Notes: generated by a model not told the origin, from the sequence alone. A stretch of DNA of 64,000 nt from Prunus persica (GCF_000346465.2 NC_034016.1:13309965-13373964), one strand, 5' to 3'. Shown: positions 11,301 through 22,795, numbered from the stretch's first letter. Program-made: numbers and translations.

Positions 11301-11938
11301 GACACTGGACCGGCATCAAACATGTTCTACGATACCTTCGTGGGACAACAGACATGGGGTTATTCTATTCCAGTGAATCGACCAACGCCCAGAGTATTAT
11401 TGGTTATGCTGATGCAGGATATCTCTCTGATCCACATCAAGGACGATCACAGACTGGGTATGTATTTACATGTGGAGGAACTGCGATCTCATGGCGTTCA
11501 ACAAAACAAACATTAGTGGCCACATCTTCCAATCACTCGGAAATACTTGCCCTCCATGAAGCCAGTCGTGAATGCGTTTGGTTAAGATCGGTAATCCATC
11601 ACATCCGAAGCACATGTGCCCTACCCTCAATAACAGACACTCCAACAATTCTGAATGAGGACAATGCCGCTTGTATTGCTCAGATTACAGGAGGATATAT
11701 CAAGGGTGACAGGACCAAACACATATCACCAAAGTTTTTCTATACACATGAGCTCCAGAAGAGTCAAGAAATCAAAGTCAGACAAATCCGCTCAAGTGAT
11801 AACCTGGCAGATCTCTTCACTAAATCATTGCCGAAATATACATTCCAAAAGTTAGTACATGGCATCGGATTACGACAACTCTGCAAGCAATCAAGTTGGA
11901 GCATGCAAAATCAGGGGGAGCATTCAAGAGTCCTCTAA
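8312..11938 (+). CDS. pol: Ty1/copia Pol polyprotein (PR-INT-RT-RH)
   Basis: A 1208-residue uninterrupted polyprotein. The protease has its catalytic Asp at D21 in LADSATTHTIL (DSA rather than the commoner DSG). The integrase zinc region starts near residue 157 (LWHDRLGHPG, later FCQACSQGK). Its DDE core has GDICGP (~227), RLDNAGEF (~290) and NGLAEA (~325). After a variable Pro/Lys-rich linker, the reverse transcriptase begins near 670 (DWPKWKDAIQAEL) and includes GYKWVFTRKRN and the catalytic YVDD at 860-863. RNase H contains GYADAGY (~1033) and ends near NLADLFTKSLP. The first ATG in the frame is at 8312; how ribosomes reach it is unclear because of the stop-rich spacer. All catalytic residues I can place are present. 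Confidence 0.95.
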   Translation: MDVNYGCPQNKGYSRDICLADSATTHTILQDRKYFSKLMLTKAKVTTISGPANLIEGSGRAQIMLPNGTILSIPDALYSSNSRRNLLSFKDIRLNGYHVETKIEENMEYLCITSSDTQKRILEKLCELSSGLYYTTIRTIEAHSVMDQESTGSNAFKLWHDRLGHPGSTMMRRIITNSKGHPLLTKHIMLSSDIFCQACSQGKLVIRPSQPKVDVESPSFLQRIQGDICGPIHPPCGPFRYFMVLVDASTRWSHVCLLSTRNMAFARLLAQIIKLRAQFPDYPIKSIRLDNAGEFTSQTFDDYCMSLGIDIEHPVPHVHTQNGLAEALIKRLQLIARTLLMKTKLPVSAWGYAILHAASLVRLRPVANNQCSPIQLVLGNQPNISHLRIFGCTVYVPIAPPQRTKMGPQRRLGIYVGFDSPSIIKYLEPLTGDIFTARFADCDFDETIFPPLGGEKSVSKEQGKLIPEKRCELSWNVSTLSHLDPHTAQCENEVRRIVHLQSIANQMPDAFNDAAKVTKSHIPAANAPARNDVHNGQSNVPANGSSAARLKRGRPLGSKDSVPRKRKLMDKMNPNEINREPTIHNSNAPKEGHVLLDKENVIGETSAPKVATVPESQEISINYTSTDELWSRNEMIIDDIFAFSVAAEIIKDDDIEPRSINECTQRQDWPKWKDAIQAELNSLEKRSVFGHISPTPPNVNPVGYKWVFTRKRNEKNEISRYKARLVAQGFSQRPGIDYVETYSPVMDTITFRYLISLAVSEKLEMRLMDVITAYLYGELDTDIYMKVPEGFRLPEAARNTPRGMFSVKLRRSLYGLKQSGRMWYNRLSKYLLKEGYTNDPVCPCVFIKKSKSGFAIVAVYVDDMNLIGTSAELQKTVDYLKREFEMKDLGKTKYCLGLQIEHSANGILVHQSTYTEKVLKRFGMDKAHPLSTPMVVRSLDTKKDPYRPKGNDEMVLGPEVPYLSAIGALLYLAQCTRPDISFSVNLLARYSSAPTRRHWTGIKHVLRYLRGTTDMGLFYSSESTNAQSIIGYADAGYLSDPHQGRSQTGYVFTCGGTAISWRSTKQTLVATSSNHSEILALHEASRECVWLRSVIHHIRSTCALPSITDTPTILNEDNAACIAQITGGYIKGDRTKHISPKFFYTHELQKSQEIKVRQIRSSDNLADLFTKSLPKYTFQKLVHGIGLRQLCKQSSWSMQNQGEHSRVL

Positions 11939-12044
11939 CATAGGACATATGCACGTTGTACTCTTTTTCCTTTGCTTAGATTTTCCCACTGGGTTTTTCC
12001 AAGCAAGGTTTTAATGAGGCAACCAATCTAGGGTCATGTGGTCT

Positions 12045-12055
12045 CCAAGGGGGAG
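12045..12055 (+). promoter_or_regulatory. Polypurine tract of copia element
   Basis: ccaagggggag directly abuts the 3' LTR and would prime plus-strand DNA synthesis. The same tract precedes the older LTR at 2968. Confidence 0.85.
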
Positions 12056-12492
12056 TGTTATAAAAGTCTTGAAATGGAGCCCACACATACTGTTCATTAC
12101 TGTTCATTACTGTTCATTACTGTTCATTTGGCGGCTTTGATAGAGTTTGTCTGTCACGGGTGAACAGTGATGAATAGTGATGAATAGTGATTATTTCAGC
12201 CTATAAATAAGAAGAGAAACGGAAAGAAGAAGGGGAAGAAAAAAAGGAGAAAGGAAGAGAAGGAAGAAAGAGGAAAGAGAGAGCAGAGAGAAATTCTCCT
12301 AGAGAGAAAATTCAGTGAGCCACATATATTGTAAACACTAAACTTGTAGCTCTATCCTTTTACATAGTGGAAAAGTTACTGCTGCTGCTCTCCGAGGACG
12401 TAGGCATAGCCGAACCTCGTTAAATGCTGTGTCTCATCTACTTTACTTGCAGCTCAGAATTATCGCACATATCCCAGGTTATTTTTATAACA
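12056..12492 (+). repeat. 3' LTR of the intact copia element
   Basis: 437 bp, TGTTATAAAA...TATAACA. Read base by base against 5963-6399, I find no difference. The GATAG target copy follows at 12493-12497. Confidence 0.97.
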
Positions 12493-12497
12493 GATAG

Positions 12498-13787
12498 ATC
12501 ATTATTGGCCACGATGCCAGTAAACGTGCAACTTTAATTCGTCGTCCTTTTGTTTTTATTGTTCTTTTCTCCATAGTCATCAACTTTGATTTTGTTTTGG
12601 TCAACCATCATGCTTTGATTGCTTTGTCGAATCATAAACTAGATTCCTAGTTTAATCAAGAAAATTACTATTCGACCTTTTTCTTTTTGTTTTTTGTTGA
12701 TTGAAAAATGGAGACTTATAAATTTAAGTAGACGATTTGTTTTTTATTAATTATATATTTACGTAGACGATTTGCTTAGATTCACTTATTTCTTTGTTTT
12801 TTCTTTTTTTTTTAATAGAAAAAAGCAATAATTGTATTCATTAGGTACAAAGACCATTAACTACAAGGACAAATACAAATACCCACAAAGGGATAATACA
12901 AATACTCATAAAGCATAGAAACCACATAGGGTTAATCCAGATACAAGGCCAAAAAGATTTCGGCATAAAAGCTACATGCGTGAACAAGCCAGACATGAAT
13001 CACTTTGCCCAAATCTACCAATATAACTACAACTTTTAACTCTCACAAGTACAAAATACAAGTAGAGACTATAAAACAATCCAACACCCAACTCACAAGG
13101 AGTTGATGCAATTATTACAAAATAAGAAAACTACAAATAAATAACTAAAAACCAATAGAGCCAATACCACCGTTGTTGCCATCGCCAGAGAAAGACACAC
13201 GTTGGGATAAGAGAGGTCTAACAACCCCTTAAAATGCTTAAAATTTGATTGTGAATTCCATAGACGACCCCTTGAATAGTTGTAGAGTGACCTTTTTATG
13301 TGCACACCAAGTGCTCAACGAAAGTCCCAACCTGTCTATGACTTGTGTTGGTCTGCCATGGAATCAATAGACCACTTGTTTTTCAATTGTGCACTAATGC
13401 AAAAGCCAAACCAACCGCAAGGAACAATTTTTTTTTTTTTTTTTCCTTTTGAATATCCTGCTGCTCTTGTTTATTTGTTCTTGTGAAACAATAGAAGAAA
13501 GAAAGCCTCTTTGTTTAGTTAGTAGCGGGGGAGGATGGGAAGAACGAATAAAAAAAGAGAGGGGGAGGCTGGAAAAAGAAGGAAAATAATATTTAAAAAA
13601 AGAGAGAGAGAGAGAGAATAAAAAAAAAAGAGAGGGGGAAATATTAAATAAAATGAAAGAAAGAGAGAACAGAAAAAATAATCAAAAAAAGAAAAGAAGA
13701 TGGATCTATCTTCTCTACTCACTTTTTTTTTTTTTTTCTAATTCAGTGGGTCGAGGTGGAAAGCCAAAAAAAACGGTTGTGTAACTC
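12498..13787. other. Intergenic DNA with retroposon remnants
   Basis: About 12803-13110 looks like the 3' end of a minus-strand retroposon: a T-run on the + strand followed by non-coding sequence. Near 13298-13400 the + strand reads ...CWSAMESIDHLFFNCALMQ, which resembles the zinc-binding reverse-transcriptase end (zf-RVT) of plant LINEs, but it is short and isolated. 13540-13740 is AG-rich simple sequence. No intact gene is seen. Confidence 0.45.
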
Positions 13788-13788
13788 G

Positions 13789-13933
13789 AGAAATTATAAA
13801 ATGATACAATATCACCACATCAGCTGGTGATACTTCTACTCATATATTAACACAGTGTCTTTTTAACCCTCCACTAATTAAATTATTTTCCCGCTAGACA
13901 TTAGGTTTCAATTTTACCCTTTAGAACAAAATT

Positions 13934-13968
<35 letters not shown>

Positions 13969-14497
13969 AATCACTTTATTTAATAATTGGCATTTATCAT
14001 CACATACCATGGTGTCCAAAACCTTATCTTTGCGAACCAAGAATTTCTTGGGGCTTTTTAGTTAAGTTTGCTTTGCACATCTTTCTGAATGCGTTTATCA
14101 GATTTCTCTTGTCAGGGCCATGCGGGATTGAGAGCAAAATTGGATAAAAAGAACTTGGATATGGAGGTTTTGAGGGAGATGAAGGCAACCTAGATGAGGA
14201 GATTGAAGGATTGGGGAAAGGAATACAAACAGGGAGGGAGGGCGCTGTAGAGGGGGACTGTGAACTGGACAAAGGTGGGAGGGATGAGGCGGCTGATGGG
14301 GCTGCGAACTGTATAGAGGTGGGAGGCTGTGGCACAGTATTTTTGCTCTTTTAATTTTTATGAAGGGTAAAATTGGAACCCAATGTCTAGCTTAAAAAAC
14401 AGTATAAATTTTTTATAAAAAAAAATACACGTGGCAAATTCTAAATGGAAGTATCACACGCTTACGTGGTGATACCGTACCATTCTATAATTTCTCA
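13789..14497. mobile_element. Non-autonomous MULE-like TIR element
   Basis: The ends are inverted repeats: left agaaattataaaatgatac, and right (reverse complement) tgagaaattatagaatggtac. A second matched pair lies inside: ctagacattaggtttcaatt near 13895 against its complement near 14367. A 9-10 bp direct duplication, tgtaactcg(a), flanks it at 13780-13789 and 14498-14507, the size expected for Mutator-like elements. The interior has a (CT)n tract at 13936-13968 and a GC-richer block. The exact terminal base is uncertain by about two positions. Confidence 0.75.
14000..14350 (-). other. Possible captured sequence inside the MULE-like element
   Basis: This interior block is richer in GC than the element's arms. 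On the minus strand it holds an open frame of 103 codons (14024-14335) that is rich in Pro and Ser and ends in a Lys-rich stretch. I do not recognise it. It may be a captured host fragment (Pack-MULE style) or simple low-complexity sequence. Confidence 0.25.
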
Positions 14498-14602
14498 TGT
14501 AACTCGAGGTAGAAAGCTAGAAATTATGGGTATGCAGCTCAAGGTGGAAAGCCAGAAATTACATGTGTGGAGCTTGAGAAACGGGTGTCACAATAGACGT
14601 CT

Positions 14603-15105
14603 ATAAAAGGAAACAAGGGGAGAAAAAAATCACAACTCAGAAAAATAAAACCTAGCCCCGCCAATTTACTTACCGGGACTTCCTTCAATCTGAAAACAAA
14701 ATGGAATTCCCTTCAATTCCTGAAAGCTCCTCGTATTTGAATTTATATCTTGCTCCTCCTTTAACCCAGGAAACATCACATGAAAATGTTGTGTTTCCAC
14801 ATTCGAATTCCATACCGGTTCTACTTCTGTGCAAGCTGTAAACATGCATAATGAAATGCTATCAAGTATGCACTTGCATAATGAAATCGCAAGGAGGAAG
14901 AGACCCAATTTTTCTATGCTCGCGGGGCTGCTTCAGTGGCAAATTTAGGATTGCGTCTGCTGGCAAGGAACCAAGAATGTGCTTCATTGATTGCACAAGC
15001 CGCATCCTTGAAGGCTGAAGTTGCAGAATTGCATAAGCTCCTCAAACAATCAAACCAAAAAAATCAAGACTTTGCTGAATTGGTGCAAATTTTATAAACA
15101 CGTGT
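14603..15105 (+). pseudogene. Frameshifted gene fragment with coiled-coil C-terminus
   Basis: A TATA-like tataaaag (about 14603) is followed by an A-rich leader and an ATG at 14701 (MEFPSIPESSSYLNLYLAPP). The frame is lost near 14815, continues one frame over to about 14915, and shifts again. It ends in an Ala/Leu/Glu-rich stretch that should form a coiled coil (SLKAEVAELHKLLKQSNQ) with a stop near 15097. The three pieces read as one broken protein of about 135 residues. The family is not recognised; a non-autonomous retroelement ORF or a host gene fragment are both possible. Confidence 0.4.
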
Positions 15106-15109
15106 AAAG

Positions 15110-16331
15110 ACTCGTAGGTTATAGTTTTATTGATGAATTTAATGCTTTGAAAGACTTGTAGGGTACCACTTTTGTAGTTTTATTTATTTTGTTGTTGGCA
15201 TGTTTGATGAAAATCATTTATAATCGTAAGTTATCTTTTATTATGTCATATCACAATAGAATTTCTGACTAACCCTAAGTGTTAGATTAGGTTTCCGTGG
15301 ATTATGTACATTATTATTATTATTATTATTATTATTATCCACATACATACAATGTGCCTACAACCAACCTAAGAATTTGCCATATGACATGTAACCTCGT
15401 CGGAGCCCACTTTGCATTGCTTCACCTTCCATCACCATAGAATAGTTGATCTTGATCACTCCGTCATTTGAGTTCACAAATCAAGTGACCATGAACGAAC
15501 TAAAATTCGTAGATCCAAACTATATTGAAGATTAGTGTCAAGTCCTTATTTTCAAGGTAAATGAGCCAACGGTCAATAAATGTTCATCCCTCAGCCACAA
15601 TCATTTGAAGAAGCCAAAACCAACACAATCAATATAAGTTTACGTTTTGAATGGAAGTGATTGTTCTTGATTTCTTGACCTAATTGTCATGTTAGCTGAG
15701 AATATAGTTAGGTTAAACAAATCGACAATTTAATTTTCTAAATTCCGATTCCAATAGATGAGAAATCTTTGATTGAACCGTATAGTAAGTTCCTTTTCTT
15801 TTGCCTCTCCATATTCCTAACGAATAATACGAATAATATAAAAAAATGATTAATTTGATTTTTATCGGAAAGAATCAACATTGCCAACATAGCCATAAAC
15901 AATAAAGCTAGAGCCAATGATTTGTTTGTTAAATGATGTGACAATATTAATGTATGTGTCAATATATCACCTAATGAAAATAAATGAGTCAAAAAGTGAG
16001 CCACTTCGATGAATAATTATGGTGTCCAAATGGTTAAAAAGAAAACAAAATGTTGGCCTTGTAGTGCGCCAAAACATATGTGGAAGATGAGGTAAACGAA
16101 CATCAGTCCTTTCTTCTTTTTAAATTTCTTTGCACAAATTTGAGCACAACAGGTAAAATTTCATGGAAACCATAATGACAAAACATATATGGTTGCGGCC
16201 GGCAAAGGAAAGGGACAATTGAACAAATCATAAACCTTCATGATCAATCTCTCTGCATCCATGCATCCAAAATTCCATTTCACAACTTGGAGAGAAAATC
16301 ATTTAGAACACAAACGTTTGGGAAACATTTG

Positions 16332-16377
<46 letters not shown>

Positions 16378-17739
16378 TAACTTGTCAATTTTCAATAAAA
16401 TTCATCATTGCAAGAAATAATCTTAGTACCGATAGGGATGCAACAACAGCTAGCTGCATGTGAATCACACATGAGCTAGGGTTTTATGTGGCTCAGATCT
16501 TGACAGCATACAAGTTTCCTGCATTTTAGATATATGCTTTCTTGGTCCACCATGATCCTTATTTTATTTTCAATTCATTACCCAATTAATAATACTTTTG
16601 AACTTATTGTGATTCTCATCATCATCATTATTCTTAATAAATTATTTTGTTTTCCGATTATTATACATTATGGTTGATTAATTTACTTAACCTCTCTAAC
16701 TTTAAATAAGGATTTTATATAATCCAAACAGTATACCTTAAAATTTGATAGAAAAAAACTAAAAGAAAAGTTGTTTATCAATCTCATCCCTCTATCTTCT
16801 CCTCCTCCTCCTCCTCCTCCTCCTCTTCCTCTTCCTCTTCCTCCTCCTCCCTCTTCCCTCATCATGCCTATATTAAGAGATGTTGATGATCGCGACCACT
16901 TTAGGGTTTTCTTTTATAATTACTCATATTAATTTTGGAAGAAAGAACCCATAAGTGAATGATAAATTTCACACTGAAAAAACTTGAGAGAGGTAATTGA
17001 GTTAATTTGGGACCTAAATAGCAACGTACACTACGATAATAAATTTTTTGATAAAAAGGAATTAAAATTTTATTAGATCAATAGGAATAACAATACAAGA
17101 GACACATACTATAAAGGGAGCCATCCTAATAACAATATGGCAAACATGGGTAAATTTCCTCAGTGACCTGAGCCAACTGAAAAGCTGAAACGATCTGGAG
17201 AGAATTACTCTCGAAAATAACTTTTCTATAACCCCTCTCAATTATCATAATTTTTTCGAATCTAGTCCAATGATATTAAGGACAAAAACTAGTCGCTAAC
17301 TGACATGACTCTCCTAGAGAGACTAAGAACACCTAGCAAACTCAGCTAAGTTTCTGGAATCATAAGAGCAAAAAAAAAAACAAAAAAAAAACAAAAAAAC
17401 AAAGAAAACTCATAGAGTTTATGAACTTTATTGAACAAACTAAATTAAAATAAAAAAACTAAAACAATGTTGGCAAAAAGAAAACCAACTGCCTCTAATC
17501 TTCCTTCGAGACATGACATAGAAGCACCACCTAGTTACTCTAGAGCCTCAACGCACTAATGAGCAGTGAATCTACCATGACCAAGCCGCAAGACCTCAAA
17601 TAGAAGCCTCACAAGATAAGGTACAATCAGAACCCAGATATAAGACAATAAATCTGCTAAAAAAGAAGTAGATCGACATAAGTTCACCAAAAAAAAAAAG
17701 AACACCAAAAATCTAAAGAGATGGGGGTCCCAATCTAAA

Positions 17740-17785
<46 letters not shown>

Positions 17786-18160
17786 AGCGGCTAAGGTTTT
17801 TCTATGATAATAATAAATATTGGTATTGGTGAGATTCTCTACATATATACATCTGTAAAATCCTATTATTAATATGAACGATCCATTTAATTCTTCAAGG
17901 GAGATTCCACATTGACCCGCGAGATTTGCAGAGCAGGTTGAATTAATGGGTTACAACAAAACCAACCGATAAACTAGTTTATCTAAGATAATAAAGATGG
18001 ATCACCACCAGAAATCATTAGAAAACTATCAATGTTAAACAAGTATTTGATTCAACGAAGCAGAACCCTCGGTGGCTCAACTCGTATGTATCTTTACCCG
18101 CATGTGCATGCAACTTGGTTTTACAATACCCAAACTGAAGTGAAAGAAAATGAAGTGGGC
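15110..18160. other. AT-rich intergenic DNA with microsatellites
   Basis: No gene recognised. Simple repeats: (ATT)n at 15311-15338, (CT)n at 16334-16374, a CCT/CTT-rich tract at 16796-16860, A-runs at 17370-17405 and (CT)n at 17742-17780. About 17045-17700 begins with aaggaattaaaattttatta and may be the 3' end of a minus-strand LINE, but no domain can be read. Confidence 0.6.
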
Positions 18161-18168
18161 AAGGCAAA

Positions 18169-18420
18169 CTGCATATATTTTTATTACCACTAAATCTCGG
18201 AAAAGGAAGCATATATAACCATCACATCTCTGTGTTCAAATCAAAATCCTTGTGTTTCCAGCTGGTGTGTTCCAATCCAAATTTATAAAGCAACAATTTG
18301 CATATCTTTTTGCTACAACTAAATCTAGGACAAGGTCGCATATGATCATCACATCTATATTCAAATCAAATCCGTGTGTTTCCAACTGGTGTTCCTTCCA
18401 GACAGGTATTTGAAGTTAAA
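18169..18420. repeat. Imperfect ~130-bp tandem duplication
   Basis: Two diverged copies share the order ctaaatct-gga-aagg-gcatat, atcatcacatct, ttcaaatcaaa and gtgtttcca-ctggtg. A further short echo (cagacaggt-tttg-agttaaag) occurs at about 18398 and 18477. No coding content is recognised. Confidence 0.6.
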
Positions 18421-20629
18421 GCAACTAAAATATCTCCAAGCTTTGTATAACCTTTTTTTTTGCCTAATCTCAGACAGACAGGTGTTTGCAGTTAAAGTTG
18501 GAAATAAAATCATATGCATGGCTGTGCCATATCTATATCTTCCAAGTAGGAATTTAAATATCTCTAGTTGCATATCTTTTCTTCCATTTCGTGTTTTGGT
18601 TTACCAGAATATCTTTATTGAGTTAGTGGGTTTTCCATTTGGTTTTCTATAGCATTTTAATAAAGTGAATTTTTATTTTACCAGAGTGTATGGTTGGTTA
18701 GTAGGTTTGTCTTGCATAACAACTTGGTCTTAATTAATTTTAAATGGATATGGAAAGAAAAAAAAATACTTTATCTCTCCAAACAAAAGATCCTACCAAT
18801 AACATTATTAGAAAACATTATTTTTTTTATTTTTTATTTTTACAAATGATAGGATACTTTTACAACATGTCAATACACCTACAACAATTTACTATGAGCC
18901 AATGCATCCACGACAAGACTATTACTATCATTCATGTGAGTTGAATTTGAAACCTCCTCCAACCAAATAAAGACAGATACCACTAAACTAAAGGTTAGTT
19001 GGTATTACAAAACAGTCAAACAACATAAGAATTAACAGTTTATAATAACAAAACTCAGCTGTCAGAAATGTAGTAGTCCACATCTAAATTTTCTGTCTTC
19101 AAGCATAAGTTAATTAACTTATCTCATTCCCCTTCAATAACAGTAACATACAGGAACAACACAAGAGTTATAACAATGAATAAGTAGCTCCACACCGCAA
19201 AAAAAAAAAAAAAAAAAAACTTAGCTGTCAGAAATAGATAAATTAATGTTTACCAAATGCAAGTCCCTATCTCCTTTTGCTTTATGTCTTAAACAACCTT
19301 CCGGGAAAGGAACTCCTTTGTCAAATTAAGTGACCATAATAAATTAAAATCATTTGAATTCTAGCGGTTTTTGGCAGTTACGCCTACCACTCACCAAAAT
19401 CCAGGGGCAATATGGTCAAGGAAATTAGGAAAGGTAGTGATTGGAGACGTGTACTTGGCTACTCCTGGTGCTCTGCTTAGACGCGTTTGAGAAAGAGCTA
19501 AGTATCTTTTCCAAACATGGGACCACGTGCTTTTTCTTTTGCTCTTTAATTTTATTAGGGTTAGGGTCCACGTGTAGGTCGGTCCAAAACACGTGCATAG
19601 AATTCTTAATCTCAGCCTTAAATTTTACTTTGGGGACTTTGTGGAAGAGAAATGGAGAACCACTTGCTTTCATTTCATAATTGTCGACTGCCTATATTTT
19701 GGGATCATTGATTTGGACTGCCCTTTAATTCAAAGGGAGAAATGTTAGTCCCTCAATCTTTTGAAAGTACATAAATTAATACTTCAAAACACACGAAAGA
19801 CAGAGCAATATCCCTTTTTAAAAAAACAAAATGTGGTATGCATATATAGGTCAAAAGAGTGTTTTATTTTGTATTATTGAGTTATATTCTAGCATGCATT
19901 TGAAAAACAACATATACGATGGTAGAGAGAGTTGGATGATCATTAAAATCACTAAAATTTAACGAGTTTTAAGTCATATGTATTAATGTCAGATACACAC
20001 ACAAAAATTGCCTGTAAAAAAGATATATATAAAGTAATAATTATCATGGATGGGATGGGACAATGTGCAATGCATAATTCTTACACAAACATTAGAAAAC
20101 TTAGTGACCTTCAATGGGGTGTCCTTTGAGAATGAACCACTATTTTGCCCCTGCATATATAGTTGGAAAAATGCTGCTTTTCATATTAATTTGTTTAGAA
20201 ATTTTTGGCGTATTTATGGAGCTGTTATTTTCTTATAAGGACATCTTTCAGCCTGAGTCAATAAAAGGCTGAGATTTTTCGCCATCGATCTATAGACTTG
20301 CAAAAAGGAAAAATGGAATATCAATAATAACGATAATAACAATACTTAAACAAAGAGTCGTACACTCACTTAATATACGCGTAAGCAATTAACGTTAACA
20401 TTTTATTGAGAGTTAATCTCACACATTCTAAATAGGAAGCCTTACTTTTAGTACTTTAAAATTGTTTGACCTTCTCCACTCATTATCAATAAGTGAGGCT
20501 CTAATTTTATCATATTTCAGAATTACGGTTTTCCGCATTTGCTAAATGCTTTTGGGTTACGTAATCTAATTGCATCCTATAATTACGTATATGTGTGGTG
20601 TTGCCTATTGAAATCCCTCCAGAGTTTTT
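18421..20629. other. AT-rich intergenic DNA, nothing recognised
   Basis: I find no gene family or clear transposon ends. There are homopolymer runs (A-run near 19200) and short open frames without recognisable domains. Confidence 0.5.
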
Positions 20630-20860
20630 ATTCAGCTCAATGAATTTTTGTTAAATCAATTCTCGTCTCAGTGCACAAATCATGCAATATAGGTCATAGA
20701 GATAATCTTTGAATGAATATCTACAAAATAGACGATTTGGATTAGTAAAATACAATCTGGAGTGGGCCTTACAAGGGATGTCCCTCAAATAACTTATTTG
20801 AGGGATCCCTCAATAAAAATTCTATGTATATGTATATATATATATATATGGATGCTGACA
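20630..20860. mobile_element. MITE-like repeat, copy 1 (partial)
   Basis: It shares with copy 2 (22440-22800) the order ctttgaatga-tatctacaaaatagacgatttggattagtaaaatacaat, then gagtgggcc-tacaaggg and ctctatgtatat. A 10-bp hairpin, ccctcaaataacttatttgaggg, lies at 20782-20804. It ends in a TA microsatellite. Confidence 0.5.
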
Positions 20861-22439
20861 TGATCTTCATATGAATGGTGATCATTGTCAATATGCTTGG
20901 ATTATCTTGTTGGAATGTTCTTGATAAACTAATGGTGTGTCATATATGTTGTCTGTCGAGTACCCAATTTCAGCTACGGTGAAGTGAGATTTCCCTTACA
21001 GGCAGAGTAGATCGACATCCATACATACCGACAACATAGTGAGAACATGCCAACAATATAACGAGAACATATCCACAATTCCAAGAACTGGTATGTCTCA
21101 TTCACTCATGTAGGTTTTGCAATTGAGTTTCCCTAGCTAGTTGTTTAAGAGTAAAAGAAATTTCAAACTCACTCTCCTCCACGATTAGGAAACTGGCTAA
21201 TAACCATTATGTGCCGCCCAAGGGCCAAATCACTACAATGAGTTGATAGCCATTTGCTTGAAACTGATAGCTGCAGATCTCACCACCTCACATTTGTCTT
21301 GCAATAGATTATATTTTCAATTTCTATTCTCAAATTGATGTGCCCTTCCAAACTAAATTCCAAATTAGAACGCTGTGGATACACGCAGTGCAGCGTGCTC
21401 TAGTATTTTTCAACTCCTAGTGGTTCACCACTTGGACTCTCTCATTCTCTCTGTGGACCATATTGCACCAAATGATGCATTTGATGAAAGATCTTGACTA
21501 GGGAACCTGCAAGAACTTCTCCTTCTCCTTGGCTGCCTTCTTTTTTGTATCTTGAAGCTTTGGAATCTTACAAAGTTCATTTGTTTGGAGTTTCTTTTTT
21601 GGTAGCTTTTTTCAAATCTTATCACTGTGTTGAGTAGGGGCATGAATTTGGCCAAATCATAACTCTTCCAGATAATAAGCAGCTTAATCTGATTTCTGGG
21701 TCACCAACTTACCATTATATTGGATAAGGATTAATTAACCTCTGAAAAGTCAAGTCCACCAATACAACTATATCAAAAAGTATATTCACATTATAGTTTA
21801 ATCAAACTACAGATTGGAAAAACATATGCTGACATTTTTTTTCTTGGGCAACGGCATGTGACGCTCAGATAAGCGTGTCCTTAGCTTAATTACTTCGAGT
21901 GCAACAAAGACTCCATACTGACATGGATGCCATATTTTTCCTTGCGACTTTTTGACCATAAACTCCAAGTCAATCTGACTTCATTACTTGGAATTTAGGA
22001 TGAATTAATTAGAAGATTGTAGGGCACAATCTTTGTGTTGTCCATTTTATAATTGCCAAAATGTGATGTGTGACTAATTTTAAAGAGAGCAAGGACATAT
22101 CTTCATCATAATTAACCGGCATGCTTGGTCTACCACCGAAGAAAAATCAGTACTTTTTTCATATGCTTCATCATATCTAGCTACTGAACAAGCCACCAAT
22201 CCTTTTCTACCTTTATTGTAATTAAAGCCTGTCAATGTTGAAATTAATTTCACCATCAGCATCATGGAAGTACGTACCTATTGCATTTAGTTCTTAGTTG
22301 AAACTAATGGGCTTGGTCTTCTTTAAAATCACAGGGCTTGACTATGATAAAAGGATTGATACATGATGTACTAGTAGTAATGACATAGTAACAAGAATAA
22401 AAGGAAGAAGAATTTGAAAAAATTTATTGTCACCCCTAA
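20861..22439. other. Intergenic DNA, nothing recognised
   Basis: Moderately AT-rich single-copy-looking sequence without a recognisable gene, RNA or transposon end. A short Arg-rich minus-strand frame at 21425-21655 has no family signature. Confidence 0.5.
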
Positions 22440-22454
22440 ATTTATTGAAGGCAT

Positions 22455-22795
22455 CCCTTAATATATATATATATAGTCTCTTTCTATTGAGGGATACTCT
22501 TTAGGGTCTCTTACGAATTTTTTTTCAACAATTTAGACAAATCAGAAACCATTTCAACATCCAATTGTGTCCTACAAAATCAATAAATACGGTGCTTCAA
22601 GAAAGTACTAAAATTTCAATAACTCAATTGAGTGGTCAAATTATATCGGATTTAAGTGATTTTTTTGTATAGACGATCTTTGAATGATTATCTAAAAAAT
22701 AGATGTTTGGATTAGTAAAATACAATGCAGAGTGGGCCCTACAAGGGTATCCCTCAAATAAACTCTCAATGAAAACTCTATGTATATATATAATT
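22455..22795. mobile_element. MITE-like repeat, copy 2
   Basis: The ends are loosely inverted: left tatatatagtctctttctattgaggga, and right (reverse complement) tatatacatagagttttcattgag. Both lie in TA repeats, consistent with a TA target. There is no coding capacity. Related to the partial copy at 20630. Confidence 0.45.

Larger units (their letters stand above)
5963..12492 (+). mobile_element. Complete young Ty1/copia LTR retrotransposon
   Basis: The element has a 5' LTR (5963-6399), an untranslated leader with tandem repeats, gag (7124-8182), pol (about 8312-11938), a polypurine tract ccaagggggag (12045-12055) and a 3' LTR (12056-12492). Target duplication GATAG occurs at 5958-5962 and 12493-12497. 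The two 437-bp LTRs read as identical, so insertion is recent. Domain order PR-INT-RT-RH defines Ty1/copia. Both ORFs are uninterrupted, so the copy could be autonomous. I do not assign a named lineage. Confidence 0.97.

Noticed and set aside
13298..13486. zf-RVT-like reading on the + strand
   Set aside because: Only about 25 residues fit and no LINE reverse transcriptase adjoins; kept only as a remark in the spacer entry.
16683..16865. Gly/Arg-rich minus-strand frame
   Set aside because: Produced entirely by the CCT/CTT microsatellite.
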